Origin: Zelopaecilomyces penicillatus
Lineage: Eukaryota > Ascomycota > Sordariomycetes > Hypocreales > Pseudodiploosporaceae
Assembly (NCBI GenBank): GCA_005765155.1
Contig: VCCP01000006.1
Span: 2,678,501 to 2,742,500, forward strand
DNA length: 64,000 bases
Direction: 5' to 3'
In this document: positions 40,301-54,100 of the stretch, piece after piece
Numbering within the stretch: position 1 is the stretch's first letter
Layout: each line of letters opens with the position of its first letter
Notes under the pieces: model-generated
Database searches by the model: none
Told to the model about the DNA's origin: nothing
What the model saw: the letters and a program-made list of their open reading frames with translations, nothing else
Program-made: the position numbers and the translations under genes

Positions 40301-43300
40301 AATATTTTTTAAAAGATATAATAAATTTTACTTTTTATATATAATATTCTATTATAAGTATATAAACTAATTATATTAAATTAATTATAATAAATAATTA
40401 ATACTTTTAAATCTTAATTATAATAATTAAACTATTTTTATATTAATAATTAAATAATTCTTATTAATCTTATTTTTTTATAATCTTTTCTTAATCTATA
40501 TTAATTTAATTTTATTATATTTTTAAGTATAAATCTATTCTTAAATTTATTTTATATCTATATTAATTAAGATTAAATAAAGCTTATACTTATATATTTA
40601 AAACCTTTTTTTTATTTTAGAAAACTTATTAAATTTCTATTAAAAATAGGAGTTCTTATAAATTATTTTAATATTATAATATTATCTCTTTTTAATCTTT
40701 TTATTTATATAATTCTCTTTTTTATTTAATTATAAATATATTTTATAATATTATATTATAATAATTATACCTTTTTATTATTTTATTTTATTTTATAAAA
40801 GATTAATTAATACCTTTAAAATTAATTTATTTATTAATATTAAATTATTTATATTATATAATTAATATTATTATCCTAAAATTAATTTATTCTATTCTTT
40901 TTAAATTAAATCTATATCCTAATAATTAAGGAATTATTTAATCCTATTTATATCTATTAAATTCTATTAAGGTTTTTTTTTATTATCTTATTTATATCTT
41001 ATTTTATTATATATTTAACCCTTAAAGTTAATAGTTAATATTTCTATATATAAGAAATAGTAGATATATTTAAGAAATCTAAAATAATTAATTCCTTTAA
41101 GTCTTTAGTCTAGTTCTTTTTTAAGAAAATTATTTACTTTTTTTTATTCTTTAGCTTAGATTAATAGTTATAAAGTTTTTTTTATTTATAATTTATATAT
41201 CTATCTTATTTATAATTTAAATAATATTTATTATATTTATCTAGAATTAAAATATATAGATAATATAATTATATAATATATTCCTTAATAATTATAATAA
41301 TAATTAAGAAGGATTATATATAATAAGAATATAAGATTAAATTAATAATCTTATAATAATTAATAAATAAAGAATAGATCCTTTTTTTTTATTTTATTAA
41401 GGTATTAAAGAAATATCTATAAATATATCTTATTTTAGCTAATATAAATATAGGGTAAGATATTTAGATTTTTATAATAGATTTTAATATAAAATATTCT
41501 TAAATATTATAAAGATTATCTTCCTAAAAGTATTATTTAGGATTTCAGCCCTTAATTAATTATATAAGAGTATTAGATATATCTTTTATAAACTTAATAA
41601 TAAAGGATACCTTATAATAAAAAGGATAATTTATTTAATTTATATTTATCTCTTTTAAAATCTATATTTTAAATATTATTTAAATCTAAAAATAAGAAAA
41701 AGAATTAATATTAATTTATAAAGATTAAATAATATTAAACCAGAAAGGTTTTATAATTTATTATTATTTTTATTATAAAAAATAGTTTAATATTATTAAA
41801 GAACTTAATATAATTATTTTATAATAAAATAATTTTATAAATAATTATATTATATAAAATAATTATATTTATAATAGAATTAATATTAAGGAGCTAAGAA
41901 TAAATATTATCTTAATTAGTTTTTATAATTAAATAATATTTATATTAAAAACCTAAAGAGAATAAGAGATGGATTAATAATCTTAAAGTTAAAAGAGCTA
42001 AGTTATAAGATAAAAAAGGAAAAGTTATAAGAGTTAAGAAGCAGCCCTTTTAAAAAGTATATAAATAAAAATATATATTATTTATTAATTATAAATTATT
42101 ATTAAATATAATAAGAAACTATACTTTAAAAGAAGAGCTATTTATAATAAAAGATATCTTTAATTAAATAATTATATATAATTATAAAGAGTTATTAATT
42201 TAAATCCTTATATACTTATAAAGCTCTTTTTTATAAAAAGATATCTTATATATATTACCCCCTTTTATCTCTATTATCTTCTTTAATATTTATACTATTT
42301 TATTTTATTCTTTTAATTTTTATTATTATTTAATTATATTATTATTTAATTCTTTATTAATATATAATATTAAAATAATAAAGAACTTTTAGAATATTTA
42401 TACTTTTTCTTTAAATAAATATTAAAAATATAAATCTTATTATTATTATAAAAATAATATAGCTTAAAGAAGATATAGCTTTATTTTATAAATATATTAA
42501 TAAATATATTATATTTATAATAAATCTAGGGTTTTTTAAATAACTCTATTTTATAATCCTTTAATAAAATTAGTTTAATCTATTATTAACCCTCTCTTAG
42601 AATTTTAATATAAATACCTTAGATTTAATAATATATAGCCTTATCTCTATTATATAGCTATTTCCTTAAGGCTTATAAGGATAGAATTAAAGTAATTATC
42701 TAATTAAATTTTATTAATTATTATATATATTAAAGAATAAAGATTAAGCTATTAATTTTATATTATACTCTTTATTTTAAATTATATTTTATAATATCTT
42801 TAATAATATATTTATAGCCCTTAAAATAATATATATTTTTAAATTAAAAAAATCTTTTTATATATATATAAATCTTTTTAATATTTTATATAAATTTAAA
42901 TCCTATAATTATTTAATATTTAATACCTATAATTACTTTAATAGACTAGCTATCTTTTATAAGAATATATTTAATAAATAATTCTTTATTAGGTTTATTA
43001 ATTATAAGAATATATATTAATATTTCTTTATTTAGGATTAATTTAAAGGCTAGCTTTATATCTTTAATTTATAAATAGATAAATAAATATATTATATTAA
43101 AGAGTTTATATATTTATAAAGATAAATACTTTATAAACTTAATCTTCTTTATAATTTTATATTTATTATTATTCTATATATAAAATAAATATAAGATTAA
43201 GAGTATAATTATTTATCTTTCTTTTAGATTTATATTATTATTAAAGAATTAATTAGGTTTTACTCTTATCTTAATTAAATTAAAAAAGATTTAAATAAGA

Positions 43301-45365
43301 TTAAATAATCTTATAATAATATATATTATTTATTTCTTAATAATCTCTTTTATTTATTATTAAAAGATTAATACTTATTTAATAATTTAAATTAGCCTAT
43401 ATTTAATTATATATTTAAAGTAAGGAGTATTATATTATATCTTATTATTAATAAATTAAATATAATTAAATAATTATAGAGCTTTTATTATATTATTTTA
43501 TAAGATCTTAATAATTAAATAATTTATAATTAAGATATAAATAAAATACTTTATTTTATTTACTTAAAAGGTATTATATTATTCTTAATTAATAGATATA
43601 CCTTATCTATATTATATAATAACTCTAAAATCTTTTATATATTTATAAAAGATAATCTATTTATATTATTTATATAGATTATTATAATACTATCTATTTA
43701 TCCTATTAAAGTATAAAAACCTATACTTTTTAAAGTTATTATTAATTAATAATTAAATAATAAGTTTAAGTATAATAAGATAATTAAGCTTAAAATAATT
43801 AAGATTATTAATATAATTATTATTAAGAAAATTAAATTAATTATAATTTAATTTAATAATAACTAAATAATAGTACCTTAATAATATTCTTTAAAAGTTA
43901 ATAGGAATAGGTTATTTATTACTTATTTAATTTCTAGGCTTTTATTTAAGCTTAATTTATTTATATATAATAATACTAAAGATATTTAAAGATTATTTAA
44001 TTAAGATTTATTAAATAAAAAATTAAAGTCTATATTAATATAGCTTATATTATATTTAAACTCTTAAAAATAGATTATCTTTAAGAAATAAATAGCTAAA
44101 TTAGCTTTTTTAAATACCTTTATAATTAATTTAAATAAGGATATTTGTTAAAATAAATAGGTTTTATATAACAGCCTAACCTATTATAAGACTAATAGCT
44201 AGACCTACTATAGCTTAATAGCTAAACCTGCTATAGCCCTAGCAGCCAGACCTGCTATAAGGTAGCAGCCTGACCTGCTATAAGACCTAAAAAGCCCGTG
44301 CAGCCTGACCTGCTATATCAGGCTAGACTAGTAAAATAAGGGCTTATCCCTTATACCTCTCCCTTTCTTATTATTTAGAATGCTTAGAAATCTAAAGAAA
44401 TATTATTTGGAATTCTTAAATAATTTCAAATAATCCTAGTATTATTTAGATATATAAGATAGCTAGATTCCTAGTTGAATCCTGCTTTCTTTCTCTATCG
44501 GCAATTTAATCATTTCTTTCTTCTTTTCTACAGACTTTACTCTGGATAACTATTCGCTGCCTTTCTTCCACTGTTATCGCTACTAGCTTTAGTTATAACT
44601 TTATACTGCAAATTGCAATAATATTAATATTTTTAAGGATATTATTATAACCTTAAGGTGGTTTATTAATAGGAACCTAAATGAGGTATCTTAATTAGAT
44701 AATAAGTATCTTTTTTATAAATAAATTAACTCTTTTAATAAAGAAAAAGGAAATCCAAAGAAGAAATAAAGAAATTAATAAAAAAAATTAAACCCTTAAT
44801 CCTTTTTATATTATATATTACTAATTTAATCTATAAGATATAAGAAAGAGATTATTATTTAAATAAATACTGATTTACCTTTATAATATTTAAAAGCAGT
44901 AGGGTATATTATAATTATTAAATTTATTAAGAAAATAAATAATATATTCCTTATTAAAAGGCTTATATTATATATTAAATACTTTAATAATTATATTAAT
45001 CTTTATTTTAATAGAATAATTATAAAAGGGATTTTTTAATATATTAAAAAGATAATAAAAACTTTTTTTAATAGCTTAATAATTTAAGCTATTTAATTTA
45101 ATAGATTTAAATACTATACTATATAAATATAATTAATAATACCTTTATCTATAGATTAAATAATAAAGTTAAATACTCTAGGGATATTAAAAGAATTAAA
45201 AAGATTAAATATTAAAGGAATATTTAATTAAGGATAAATAAGGTAAAAGAAATAAAATATATATATATAGATATTTAAAGATTATATTTAAATACTATTA
45301 CTTAATTAATTATAAATATTACCTGATTTAATAATAGGGTTATCTTTAATATTTATTAGAAAGGT
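40301..45365 (+). other. Long 3' section of Gypsy copy 2, function unknown
   Basis: About 4.6 kb of Gypsy sequence (without the nested LTR) between the integrase end and the 3' LTR. It keeps patches richer in aag and gag than pure decay, for example 41940-42060 and 42560-43700, which suggests former coding sequence. It could be an additional ORF, an older element inserted without obvious borders, or long non-coding DNA. There is no second copy in the window to compare, because copies 1 and 3 are truncated earlier. Confidence 0.45.
44146..44620 (+). repeat. Solo Copia LTR inside Gypsy copy 2
   Basis: 475 bp, TGTTAAAATAAATAGG ... TTGCAATA, with a perfect 5-bp duplication atatt (44141-44145 and 44621-44625). 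Same length as the Copia copy 1 5' LTR and only lightly mutated. It fixes the true LTR ends for this family. Confidence 0.93.
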
Positions 45366-45758
45366 TTTAATAATTAGATTAAATATATCCTTTTATTAAT
45401 TAATTAAGCTATAATTATATAAGCTATACTTAAAGGGATTAAACTATATAAGTAGATAGGCTATATCTAGGTTATTTAAATAAGTAGATATTATTAAATT
45501 TAAGTTTTTTTCTTTTTCTATCTAAGAATTTTCTAGTATATTTAAAAGATTAGTTATTAAAAAGTTATTTTCTTTATCTGATTAGTTATAGGATAATTAA
45601 TTCATCCCTTAAGTTTAATTTATTATATTACTGCTTTATAGCTTTTCTTATCTATTTAATCCTTATAGATTATATTAATTATATAGCTATCTTAAAATCA
45701 CTTTATAGTTCTATGGATAGTATTGGTATTATTATATATATTGTTTTCCCTTTATTAA
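45366..45758 (+). repeat. Gypsy copy 2 3' LTR
   Basis: 393 bp, starts tttaataattagatt and ends cctttattaa, followed by aatag. More RIP-mutated at its start than the 5' LTR. Confidence 0.85.
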
Positions 45759-46341
45759 AATAGGCTTTAATAGCTTTATAGACTATTAAATTTAATTTAT
45801 TAGCTATTAAAGCTGATTTTAACTTTTATAAAAAGAATTATAATAAATTAAGGTTCTTATTTATAATTATTATATAATTAATAAGGTTAATTATAATAAA
45901 TAAAATAATAATTTAAAAAAAGAATAATAATTAAGCTTATATTATAATAGCTTATAATTAATCTAGAATAATCCTTATAAAGTATTTTAATAGGTTATTT
46001 TATTTAGAAATATAAAAGCTAAATATATTAAAACTAATAACTTTATTTATTAATTAATCTTTTAATAGTATTAAGATCTTTTTTCTATTATTAAAATATA
46101 ATTATAAAGGGTATTTTTTATAATAAGCTTTTAACTCTTTAAATAATCTCTTTATAATAAAAAAAATAATATAATCTTTTTTATTAAATAATAAAAGAAT
46201 TATTTAATAATAGGATTTTCTTTTTATTAAAATAAGCTTTATAAAAAGCTTATTATAAAGGATTAATTTTATTTAAAATATATCTTTTTCTATAATCTTT
46301 AATATTTTTAATAAATCTAAAATTAAATTTTTAAAGGATCT

Positions 46342-46841
46342 TATTATAATTTAAAGTATAAGGTTATAATTAAAGCTAGTAGCTATAGTAGTAGAAGAAA
46401 GGCAGTAAATAGTTATCTAGAGTGAATTCTAAAGAAAAGAAGAAAAAAGTAATTATATTATTAATATAGAAAAGAAACCAGGATTTAATTAAGAATCTAG
46501 TTATCTTATATATCTAAATAATACTAGGATTATTTAGAATTATTTAAGAATTCTAAATAATATTTCTTTGGATTTCTAAGTATTTTAAATAATAAGAAAG
46601 GGAGGGGTATAAGGGATAAGCCCTTATTTTATTAATCTAGCCTGATATAGCAGATCAGGCTATATAGGCTTTTTTAGGTCTTATAACAGATCAGGCTGCT
46701 ATCTTATAGCAGGTCAGACTGCTACCTTATAGCAGGTCTGGCTGCTAGGGCTATAGCAGGTTTAGCTGCTAAACTATAGTAGGTCTAGCTACTAGTCTTA
46801 TAACAGATCAGGCTGTTATATAAAACCCACTTATTTTAACA
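46342..46841 (-). repeat. Copia LTR at a rearrangement junction
   Basis: 500 bp, reverse orientation: tattataatttaaag ... ttattttaaca. The left neighbour is minus-strand Copia integrase (equivalent to 15197); the right neighbour is plus-strand Copia-B RNase H (equivalent to 17643). The flanks gatct and gatac do not match each other, but each fits the sequence of its own side. It is best explained as a hybrid of two LTRs. Confidence 0.8.
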
Positions 46842-47201
46842 GATACTTTAATAAAGGCTATAAAAAAGCTAAAATAGCTCTTTAGGCTTTTTATAGAATT
46901 AAAAATCCCTCTTTAGTAATCTATAGACCTATATTATAATAATACAGCCTTTATAAGCAATACTAAGAACCCTAATTAATATACCTAAACCAAATATACT
47001 CTCTTAGAATTCTATTATATTAAATAGGAAGCAGCTAGTAGGCTATTTAAAATAAATTATCTTATAATTAAGGCTATACCTATTAATAGGCTAATTAAGG
47101 CCTTAATAAGCCTTATTTTTTAGGGCTTTTTAAGCCTATTAAACCTGTAAAAACCCTTTATAAAAAGCTAGCTATATACTATATAAGCCTATTAAAGAAA
47201 G
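46842..47201 (+). pseudogene. RNase H end of Copia-B pol
   Basis: It matches Copia copy 1 from 17643 to 18001: gctataaaaaagctaaaata, the YYNNTA-like segment, the HxRTKH-like tail and a purine run before the LTR. RIP stops are numerous. Only the last fifth of RT-RNase H is left. Confidence 0.75.
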
Positions 47202-47656
47202 TATTAAAATAAATGGGTTTTTTATATAATAGCCTAACCTGTTATCCTTTAGCAGCCAGACCTGTTATAGCTTAGCAGCTAAAAACTGCTATAGCCTAGC
47301 AGCTAGATCTGCTATAAGACCTAAGATACCTGGGCAGCCTGATCTGCTATATAAGGCTAGACTAGTAAAATAAGGGCTTATCTCTTATATCCCTCTCTTT
47401 CTTTATATTTAACATACTTAGAAATTCTAAATAAATATTATTTAGAATATTAAAATAATTCCAAATAATCTTAATATTAATTAAATATATAAGATAGCTA
47501 GATTCCTAGTTAAATCCTGCTTTCCTTTCTATATTAGTAATATAATCACTTCTTTTTTCTTTTCTTTAGAATTTATTCTAGATAACTATTCACTGTCTTT
47601 CTTTTACTACTATAGCTACTAGCTTTAATTATAACCTTATACTATAAATTATAAAA
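47202..47656 (+). repeat. Copia-B 3' LTR
   Basis: 455 bp, tattaaaataaatgggtt ... aaattataaaa. Same plan as the Copia copy 1 LTR, including cagccagacctgttatag units and the actattcactgtctttc block. Followed by atttt, matching the bases before 29138. Confidence 0.82.
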
Positions 47657-47661
47657 ATTTT

Positions 47662-48574
47662 ATTCTTAATTATAATATTAAGATTTTTCTTTTAATTTAT
47701 ATAAACCTTCTTTTTTAATATTATTTTTTCTTAATAATTATATTTATATAATATAATAAGTAATCTAATTTGTTTATTTATTACCTATATAATAATAATA
47801 ATATATTAGATTTCTTTTTTAATCTTATTATAAAGAATTTAATTATTAAATACTAATATTATTATTATTTCTCTAGATATTTTAATTAAATTTAATCCTT
47901 TTTATAATAATAGAATATATATTAAAGCTTTTATTCTTTATTATATCTTTATTTTATCCTTTTTTTATTTTATTAATAAATTCTTAATATTATTTAGGTT
48001 TAATTTCTTAATAAATAAATTAAATTAAATTTTATATTTAATATTTATTATAATAATAATTATTAATATTATTTTAATTTTAATTTCTTTAATTATAAAG
48101 CTTTATTATTCTAATATTAAAATAAATAATTTATTTAAAATAAGAATATAAATTTATTTAATCTTTTATTAAATAATAAATTAAATTCCTTTTGTATTAA
48201 AATTTTATTCTTTAATATATATTAAGATTTCCTTTTTAAAGTAATTTTTATTAAAATCTAGTATATAATCCTTTTAATAATCTTTATTTAATTTATTAAT
48301 TAATAAAAGATATATATATTTATTAATATTATAAATCTTATAAATAATTTATTTATCTTTTTTATAATCCTATTATTAATAATTATTTTTTTAATAAATA
48401 AAAATATTATTTTAATATATCTATTAATAAAAATAACTTTTATATTTTATAATATATAATTATAATTAAAAATTATTAAAATAATTAATATCTTTTAATA
48501 ATATATATTATATTTAATCTTTCTTTATTCGAAACCTTTTTAAATATTTTAATAAAATAAAATAATAAGATATA
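47662..48574. other. AT-rich stretch right of Copia-B, no gene recognised
   Basis: Presumed continuation of the host sequence left of 29133, since the Copia-B target duplication joins them. No ORF or recognisable motif. Confidence 0.45.
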
Positions 48575-49648
48575 CTTTAAATATAATATTTAATTAATAC
48601 CTATAATTAAAACTTTACTTTTAAATTCTTTTAATTATTCCTTAATATTTTTTAATTTATTTTTTAATTATTACCTTTCCTTAAAAAGAATTTTAATTAA
48701 TTTAAGCTTTATAACTATTATATTAAATACTTTTAAATAATCCTTATAATTTAATTTATTATAATAAAATACTTTAATTATTAATATATAATAATATATT
48801 CTTAATTCTTTTAAATCCAGGCTTATAAAATAATTAATATTATAATAAATTAATAAATTTATATAATAAATATTTATTATTTTATAATTTATTATATTAA
48901 GATTAAAGCTTTTATTATTAATTAATAATATTAAATAGTTTATTATATTAAAATCTTTTAATAAATCTTTAAATTTAAATCTTTTAATAATTATTTATTT
49001 TTATTTTTATAAGGTTTAAATTTTTTATTATTTTTCTTAATTAAATATTTAACCCTTATAACTATTTTTTTCTTTATTTTAATAATACTTATTTTTTTTT
49101 AAATAAAATTTCTTATTTTTTTTAGATAATAATATCTTTAAATATATCTTTAATATATTATTTATCTCTTTTTATTCTTATTCCTTTTATTAAATATACT
49201 TTTTATAATTATTTAATAGGGTTTTTTTATTTATAATCTTTAATTAAGCTTATTATAGTTTATATAAGCTCTTTTCTTTTTCTTTATTTATTATATTTTA
49301 ATCTAAAATCTTTTTATTTAATTATATATTTAATTTATAAATATTTTTTTCTTTTTTTTTTTTTTTTTTTATAATCTTTTAGATTTTCTATTCTTTATCT
49401 TATCCTTTAATTTTTATTAATTATATTTATTTATTTAATATCCTATTAAATAGATTAATCTTTTTAGGTTTTATATATAAATATATAATTAATATTATTT
49501 AATAAATCCCTTAATAAATAAATAAATCTAATTTATATATTAATAACCCTATTTATTTAATTATTTTAAATAATCTTATTTATTATTATAATTATTTTTA
49601 TAATAGTTTTTTTAATAATTAATATTCTTTATATAGCCTTAAATATAA
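48575..49648. repeat. Repeat C, copy 2 (about 1.1 kb)
   Basis: Same orientation as 24325-25412, and similar along its length until both diverge after ttctttatatagccttaaat. Includes a long T run at 49344-49370. Confidence 0.55.
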
Positions 49649-51179
49649 AATCATATTTAAAATTATTTATTTAATAGATTAATAAAAGGTATTATATTTA
49701 ATATTATTAAAAAAATCTTTAATTATTTATTATAAAGGTATTTTATATTTTAGTTATATTATCCTTTTATATTTTAAAATAAATAAATAATTTTTAATAA
49801 AATAATAAAAGTATATTAATTAATATAAGTAAAAATAATATAGAATTATTTAATAATAATAAGGTTATTTATAATAATACCTTAGAAAAAGTATAATTAA
49901 TATTATATATATCTTATTTATTAATATTAGATAGTATAATAGGTTTTTTTTATATTTTTTTATTTAAAAAAAGATTTTAATAAATTCCTTTTAATAATAA
50001 TTAATAATATTATTTATTTTAATTAAAAAATATAAATTTAATTATTAATTTATCCTTTAATAATTTCTTTAATATTAATATAACTTTATATAAAAGTCTT
50101 ATTTATAATTATTTATTTTAATTTAATAATTTAATATTATTATCTATTTATTTAAAATTAATAAAAATAAATAAAAATATTATATTTAAATAGATATTTC
50201 TTAATAATTTCTTAATAATTATTAATCTATTATTATTAATAGGATAATAAGATATTAATAGTATTATATTATAATTATATTAATTAATTTATGTTTTAGA
50301 TATTATTTATATTATTTCTATAAATATTAAATAAAAAAATAAAAAAAAATTAATTTAATATAAAATAGGATAATAGATTTTAAATAATTATAATATCTTT
50401 TAATAATTTATTGGCTTTTTTAATATATTTTTTCATAATAATAAATATATATAAATATCTTATTTAAATAAATTTAATAATATATTTAATAATATATTTA
50501 ATAATTAAAATCTTATTATTTATATCTAGGTAATTATTTTAATAATAAAAATTTTTATTAATAAATTTAATTATTAAATAATTAAGTTTAAGTAAAATAA
50601 AGTTTATAAATAACTATTAAATAAGAATAGGGGTTATATAATTATTATATATAAAAAGGATAATTCTATTATTATTTAATTTATAGATCTGAATCTTTAA
50701 TATCTTAATTAAATAATTTATAAGAGTGATTTAATTATTTAATTATTTAATTTAATAATTAGATTATTATAGATTAATTATATAATTATAATAAAAGCTT
50801 TATATAAGATTATATTAATTAATTAATTAAATTAAAGAATATTATATTAATTATATTATATATTATAATTAATATATAATAAGTCTTATATATATTTATT
50901 AATTTCTTTAATTAATTTATTAAAGAGTAAAGCTTTTATTAAGATCTAGCTATTTATTATATTATTATAATTAATATTTTTTAAATTATATAATATTATA
51001 AAAAATGTTTAAGCTTATTTTTTATAATCTATTTTTTAATTTTTAATTATAATAATTATTAATTATAATAGTTTATTAAAATATTAAAATAAATAAGTTA
51101 ATAAATAAAAGATTAAAAGGAATTTAATATTTTTAAATTTAATTATAAAAATAAAATACTTTAATTAAATACTTTATAA
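49649..51179. other. AT-rich stretch, no gene recognised
   Basis: RIP-like composition, no ORF. A short match to 28790 (tatataaaaaggataattc) lies near 50655. No LTR could be found here for the Copia to the right. Confidence 0.45.
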
Positions 51180-54100
51180 TATAGCTTTAATTATTAAAAG
51201 ATAATTTTATAATAGCTTTGACTATTAAAAATATTAAAGATCTTTTATAAACTTAATTTAAATAATAGCTGATTTAATAGCTTATATAATAGTTTATATA
51301 ATAGCTTAAATAATAATTTATATAATAATATATATAATAGCTTATATAATTAATCAATTTATTAAAATATTCAATTTTTAAAAAACTAATTAAAAGATAT
51401 AAGCTTTTTTAATAGCTTTTAAATTAAAAAGTATTAAAACTTATAATTAATAATATTAAGCCTTATCTATTTAATTATAAATATTAAAATTATTTAAATT
51501 TTTAAAAACTTATTATTAATATTAATTTTAATAATAATTAATAAATTATTTTATTTCTTTAATTATATAATAATTATTTATAATATTTATAAGCCCTTAT
51601 AAATTAAGCTATAATATCTTTAAAAGCTTATAAATTATTATATAAATAATACTATTATAATATTATCTTATAAAATAAAATACTTTATAATATCTTTTAT
51701 AAACTTAGCTTTAATAATTATAAAAGCTTTCTAAAGATATTTAATAATAAATTTAATATAAAAATTATTAAATTATAATTAATAAAGATTATTATATATA
51801 CTATTAATTAAATAAATTAATATTTAAAAGCTATAAAAAATACCTTTTTTTAATAGATTAAATATTAAAGAAATAATATTAGAATTTATATAATATTAAA
51901 TATTTTATTAAAAGCCTTAAATTTATAGTTTTTTATAATAGATTTAATAAAATAATTATAGGATAAAATCTTTTTTATTATTAAAGCTAACTTTTATAAA
52001 GCTAGAAAGATTAAAAATCCCTTTAAAAAACTCTTTAAGAATTTTTTAAAAAAAAGAATAATTATTTAAATATATTAAAAAATAATCTTATAAACCCTTT
52101 TAAAAAAATAAAAAAATAAATATTAAAAAACTTATTATTAATAATAAAATATTTAATAAAATATCTTTTATAATAAAGATTTATAATTTATTTATAAATA
52201 ATTAAAATATTATAATTAATATTTAAGGCTTTAATTTTAAATCTAATATAGAATATTTAAAAGCTATATAACTTAAAGAATTAATTTATAATATTATATA
52301 TAATATTAATCCAAAAAATATATTATTATATAATATAAGTTAAATATATTATATTATTAATAATAATTTATTTTTATTAATTATAATATTTATTTTAAGA
52401 AATTAAAGCTTATAATAATTAATAATAGCTTAATTTATATTTATAGATTTAATATAATTATATTTATAATATTTATAAGCTTTAAATTAAGGATTTAAAA
52501 TAATTAAAAATTAAAAATATATTAAACTTTTAAATATAAAATTTAATATAATAATTAAAATAAAGTATTATACTTTAAATAATATATTTTTATAAGAAAT
52601 ACTATTTATAATAAATTAAATTTATTATAAATTATTAAATTTTATTAAAAATAAGTTATTATTTTAAAAAAAATAAAGCATATATTTAAATTCATAAGAA
52701 CTTTTAATTATTATTATAGTTATTTTATAATAAATAAAATTATTTTAATTCCTTTTTTAATATATATAAGAATCTTATTAAGCCTTTTAAATTAATTAAA
52801 TAATTATTAAAATTAATAAGAAGCTTTATAAATATAAGCCTATATATATTAATAAGCTTTGAATTATTAAGCTTTTTAAAAGCTTTATTAAAGGATTTAT
52901 TAAAAGATATTATATCTCTTTTAAAACCCTTTAAAAGTATTATCTTAAAAAGAGATATAAAATCTATAACTAATCTTAATTATTAAAATCTATTATAATT
53001 AATTAAAAGTTAATATATTTAATTAAATTATATTAGTTTATAATTATTATAAAAGATATTAATTTCTTTTATTTAAATTATATATAAGCTAAATTAATAT
53101 ATAAATCTTTTAAAAATATTAAAGATTATAAAAATAAATACTTTTTAAATAAAATTAATCCTTTATAATAAACTCTTTATAAAATTTATTTTTATAAAAA
53201 GAAAATCCTATTATTAAATAGTTCTTTTATTATTTAATAAAAAAGGTTTTATTATCTTTTATATTATAAAAGACTTATTTAAAAAGTTAAAAGTTTATAA
53301 TTAAAATTCCTTTTTATAATTTATTTTTATAATAAAAAAGAAATCTTGATATTATTAAAAGATTAATTAATAAATAAAGATATTAGCTTTAATATATTTA
53401 ATCTTTATATTTATATATAATATAATCTATTAAAATACTTTATAAATATAATTTTAAATTATTTATAAACTATTATAATTTAAGATTAATTATTATTAAT
53501 TTTTTAGATTATTATTTTATTTATTATAATTCATCTTATTAATTATATAATAATTATAAATAAAAGTAAAAGATTTTTATAAACTTTTTATAAAAGCTAA
53601 AATTAATATTAATAATTAATAAATTAAATTTAATAATTTATAAAGCTATTAAAGTTTATTATAAATTTATTATTCTTATTAAAAGGTATTAATAAAATAT
53701 TAAAATAAATCTTAAAATAAAATTAATTAATTTATTAATTAATTTAAAAAATAAGATTAATCTATATACCTTTTTATTAATAAATAATTAAGATCTCTTT
53801 TCTTTATATTATAAAAGGAATATACTTTATAAACTAGGGTTTAAAAAATAATATTTATAGCTTTTAAAGCTTTTTTAACTTAAAAAAAAGAATTAAAAAA
53901 GCTATATATTTTATTAAATTTAATAGATTAAACTATATTAAAAGGTTTATAATCTAAAAACCTTTAAATAAGCTTAAAAGCTTTTTTAAAATCTATAGCC
54001 TTTATTATAATTATTATAATTTATATTATAGCTCTTATTATAATTTATCTTATAGTTTATAATATAATTATTATAATTTCTTAAATAATTTAAATATTAA

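Larger units (their letters stand above)
32401..45758 (+). mobile_element. Gypsy copy 2, complete, 13.4 kb, RIP-degraded
   Basis: A full Ty3/Gypsy insertion: 5' LTR 32401-32792, gag-pol relic to about 40300, a long 3' section, 3' LTR 45366-45758. It lies between 5-bp duplications aatag (32396-32400 and 45759-45763) inside Copia copy 2, whose sequence resumes on the far side. It contains a 475-bp solo Copia LTR, so the Gypsy itself is about 12.9 kb, long for the group. RIP has removed every ORF. A polypurine-like agaaagg precedes the 3' LTR. I could not assign the primer site, which begins aactaataattaagata. Confidence 0.87.
29342..46341 (-). mobile_element. Copia copy 2 (reverse), split by Gypsy copy 2
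   Basis: Reverse-oriented Copia in two pieces: 29342-32400 (3' LTR, then RNase H, RT and linker) and 45764-46341 (integrase). The pieces join at the position equivalent to about 15787 of Copia copy 1, showing that the Gypsy at 32401-45758 inserted into it. The right piece ends at the equivalent of 15197, at an LTR border (46342). Protease, gag and its own leader are missing. RIP-mutated throughout, no ORF. Confidence 0.8.
29138..47656 (+). mobile_element. Copia-B element, rearranged, framing a nest of insertions
   Basis: A plus-strand Copia of a variant family (LTR start tattaaaataaatgggtt). Its 5' LTR begins at 29138 and its 3' LTR ends at 47656, with identical 5-bp flanks atttt at 29133-29137 and 47657-47661. 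Only a 204-bp 5' LTR fragment and the last 0.36 kb of pol plus the 3' LTR (46842-47656) remain as Copia-B. Everything between is minus-strand Copia copy 2 and Gypsy copy 2. The missing interior means deletion or recombination occurred after insertion. Confidence 0.6.
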
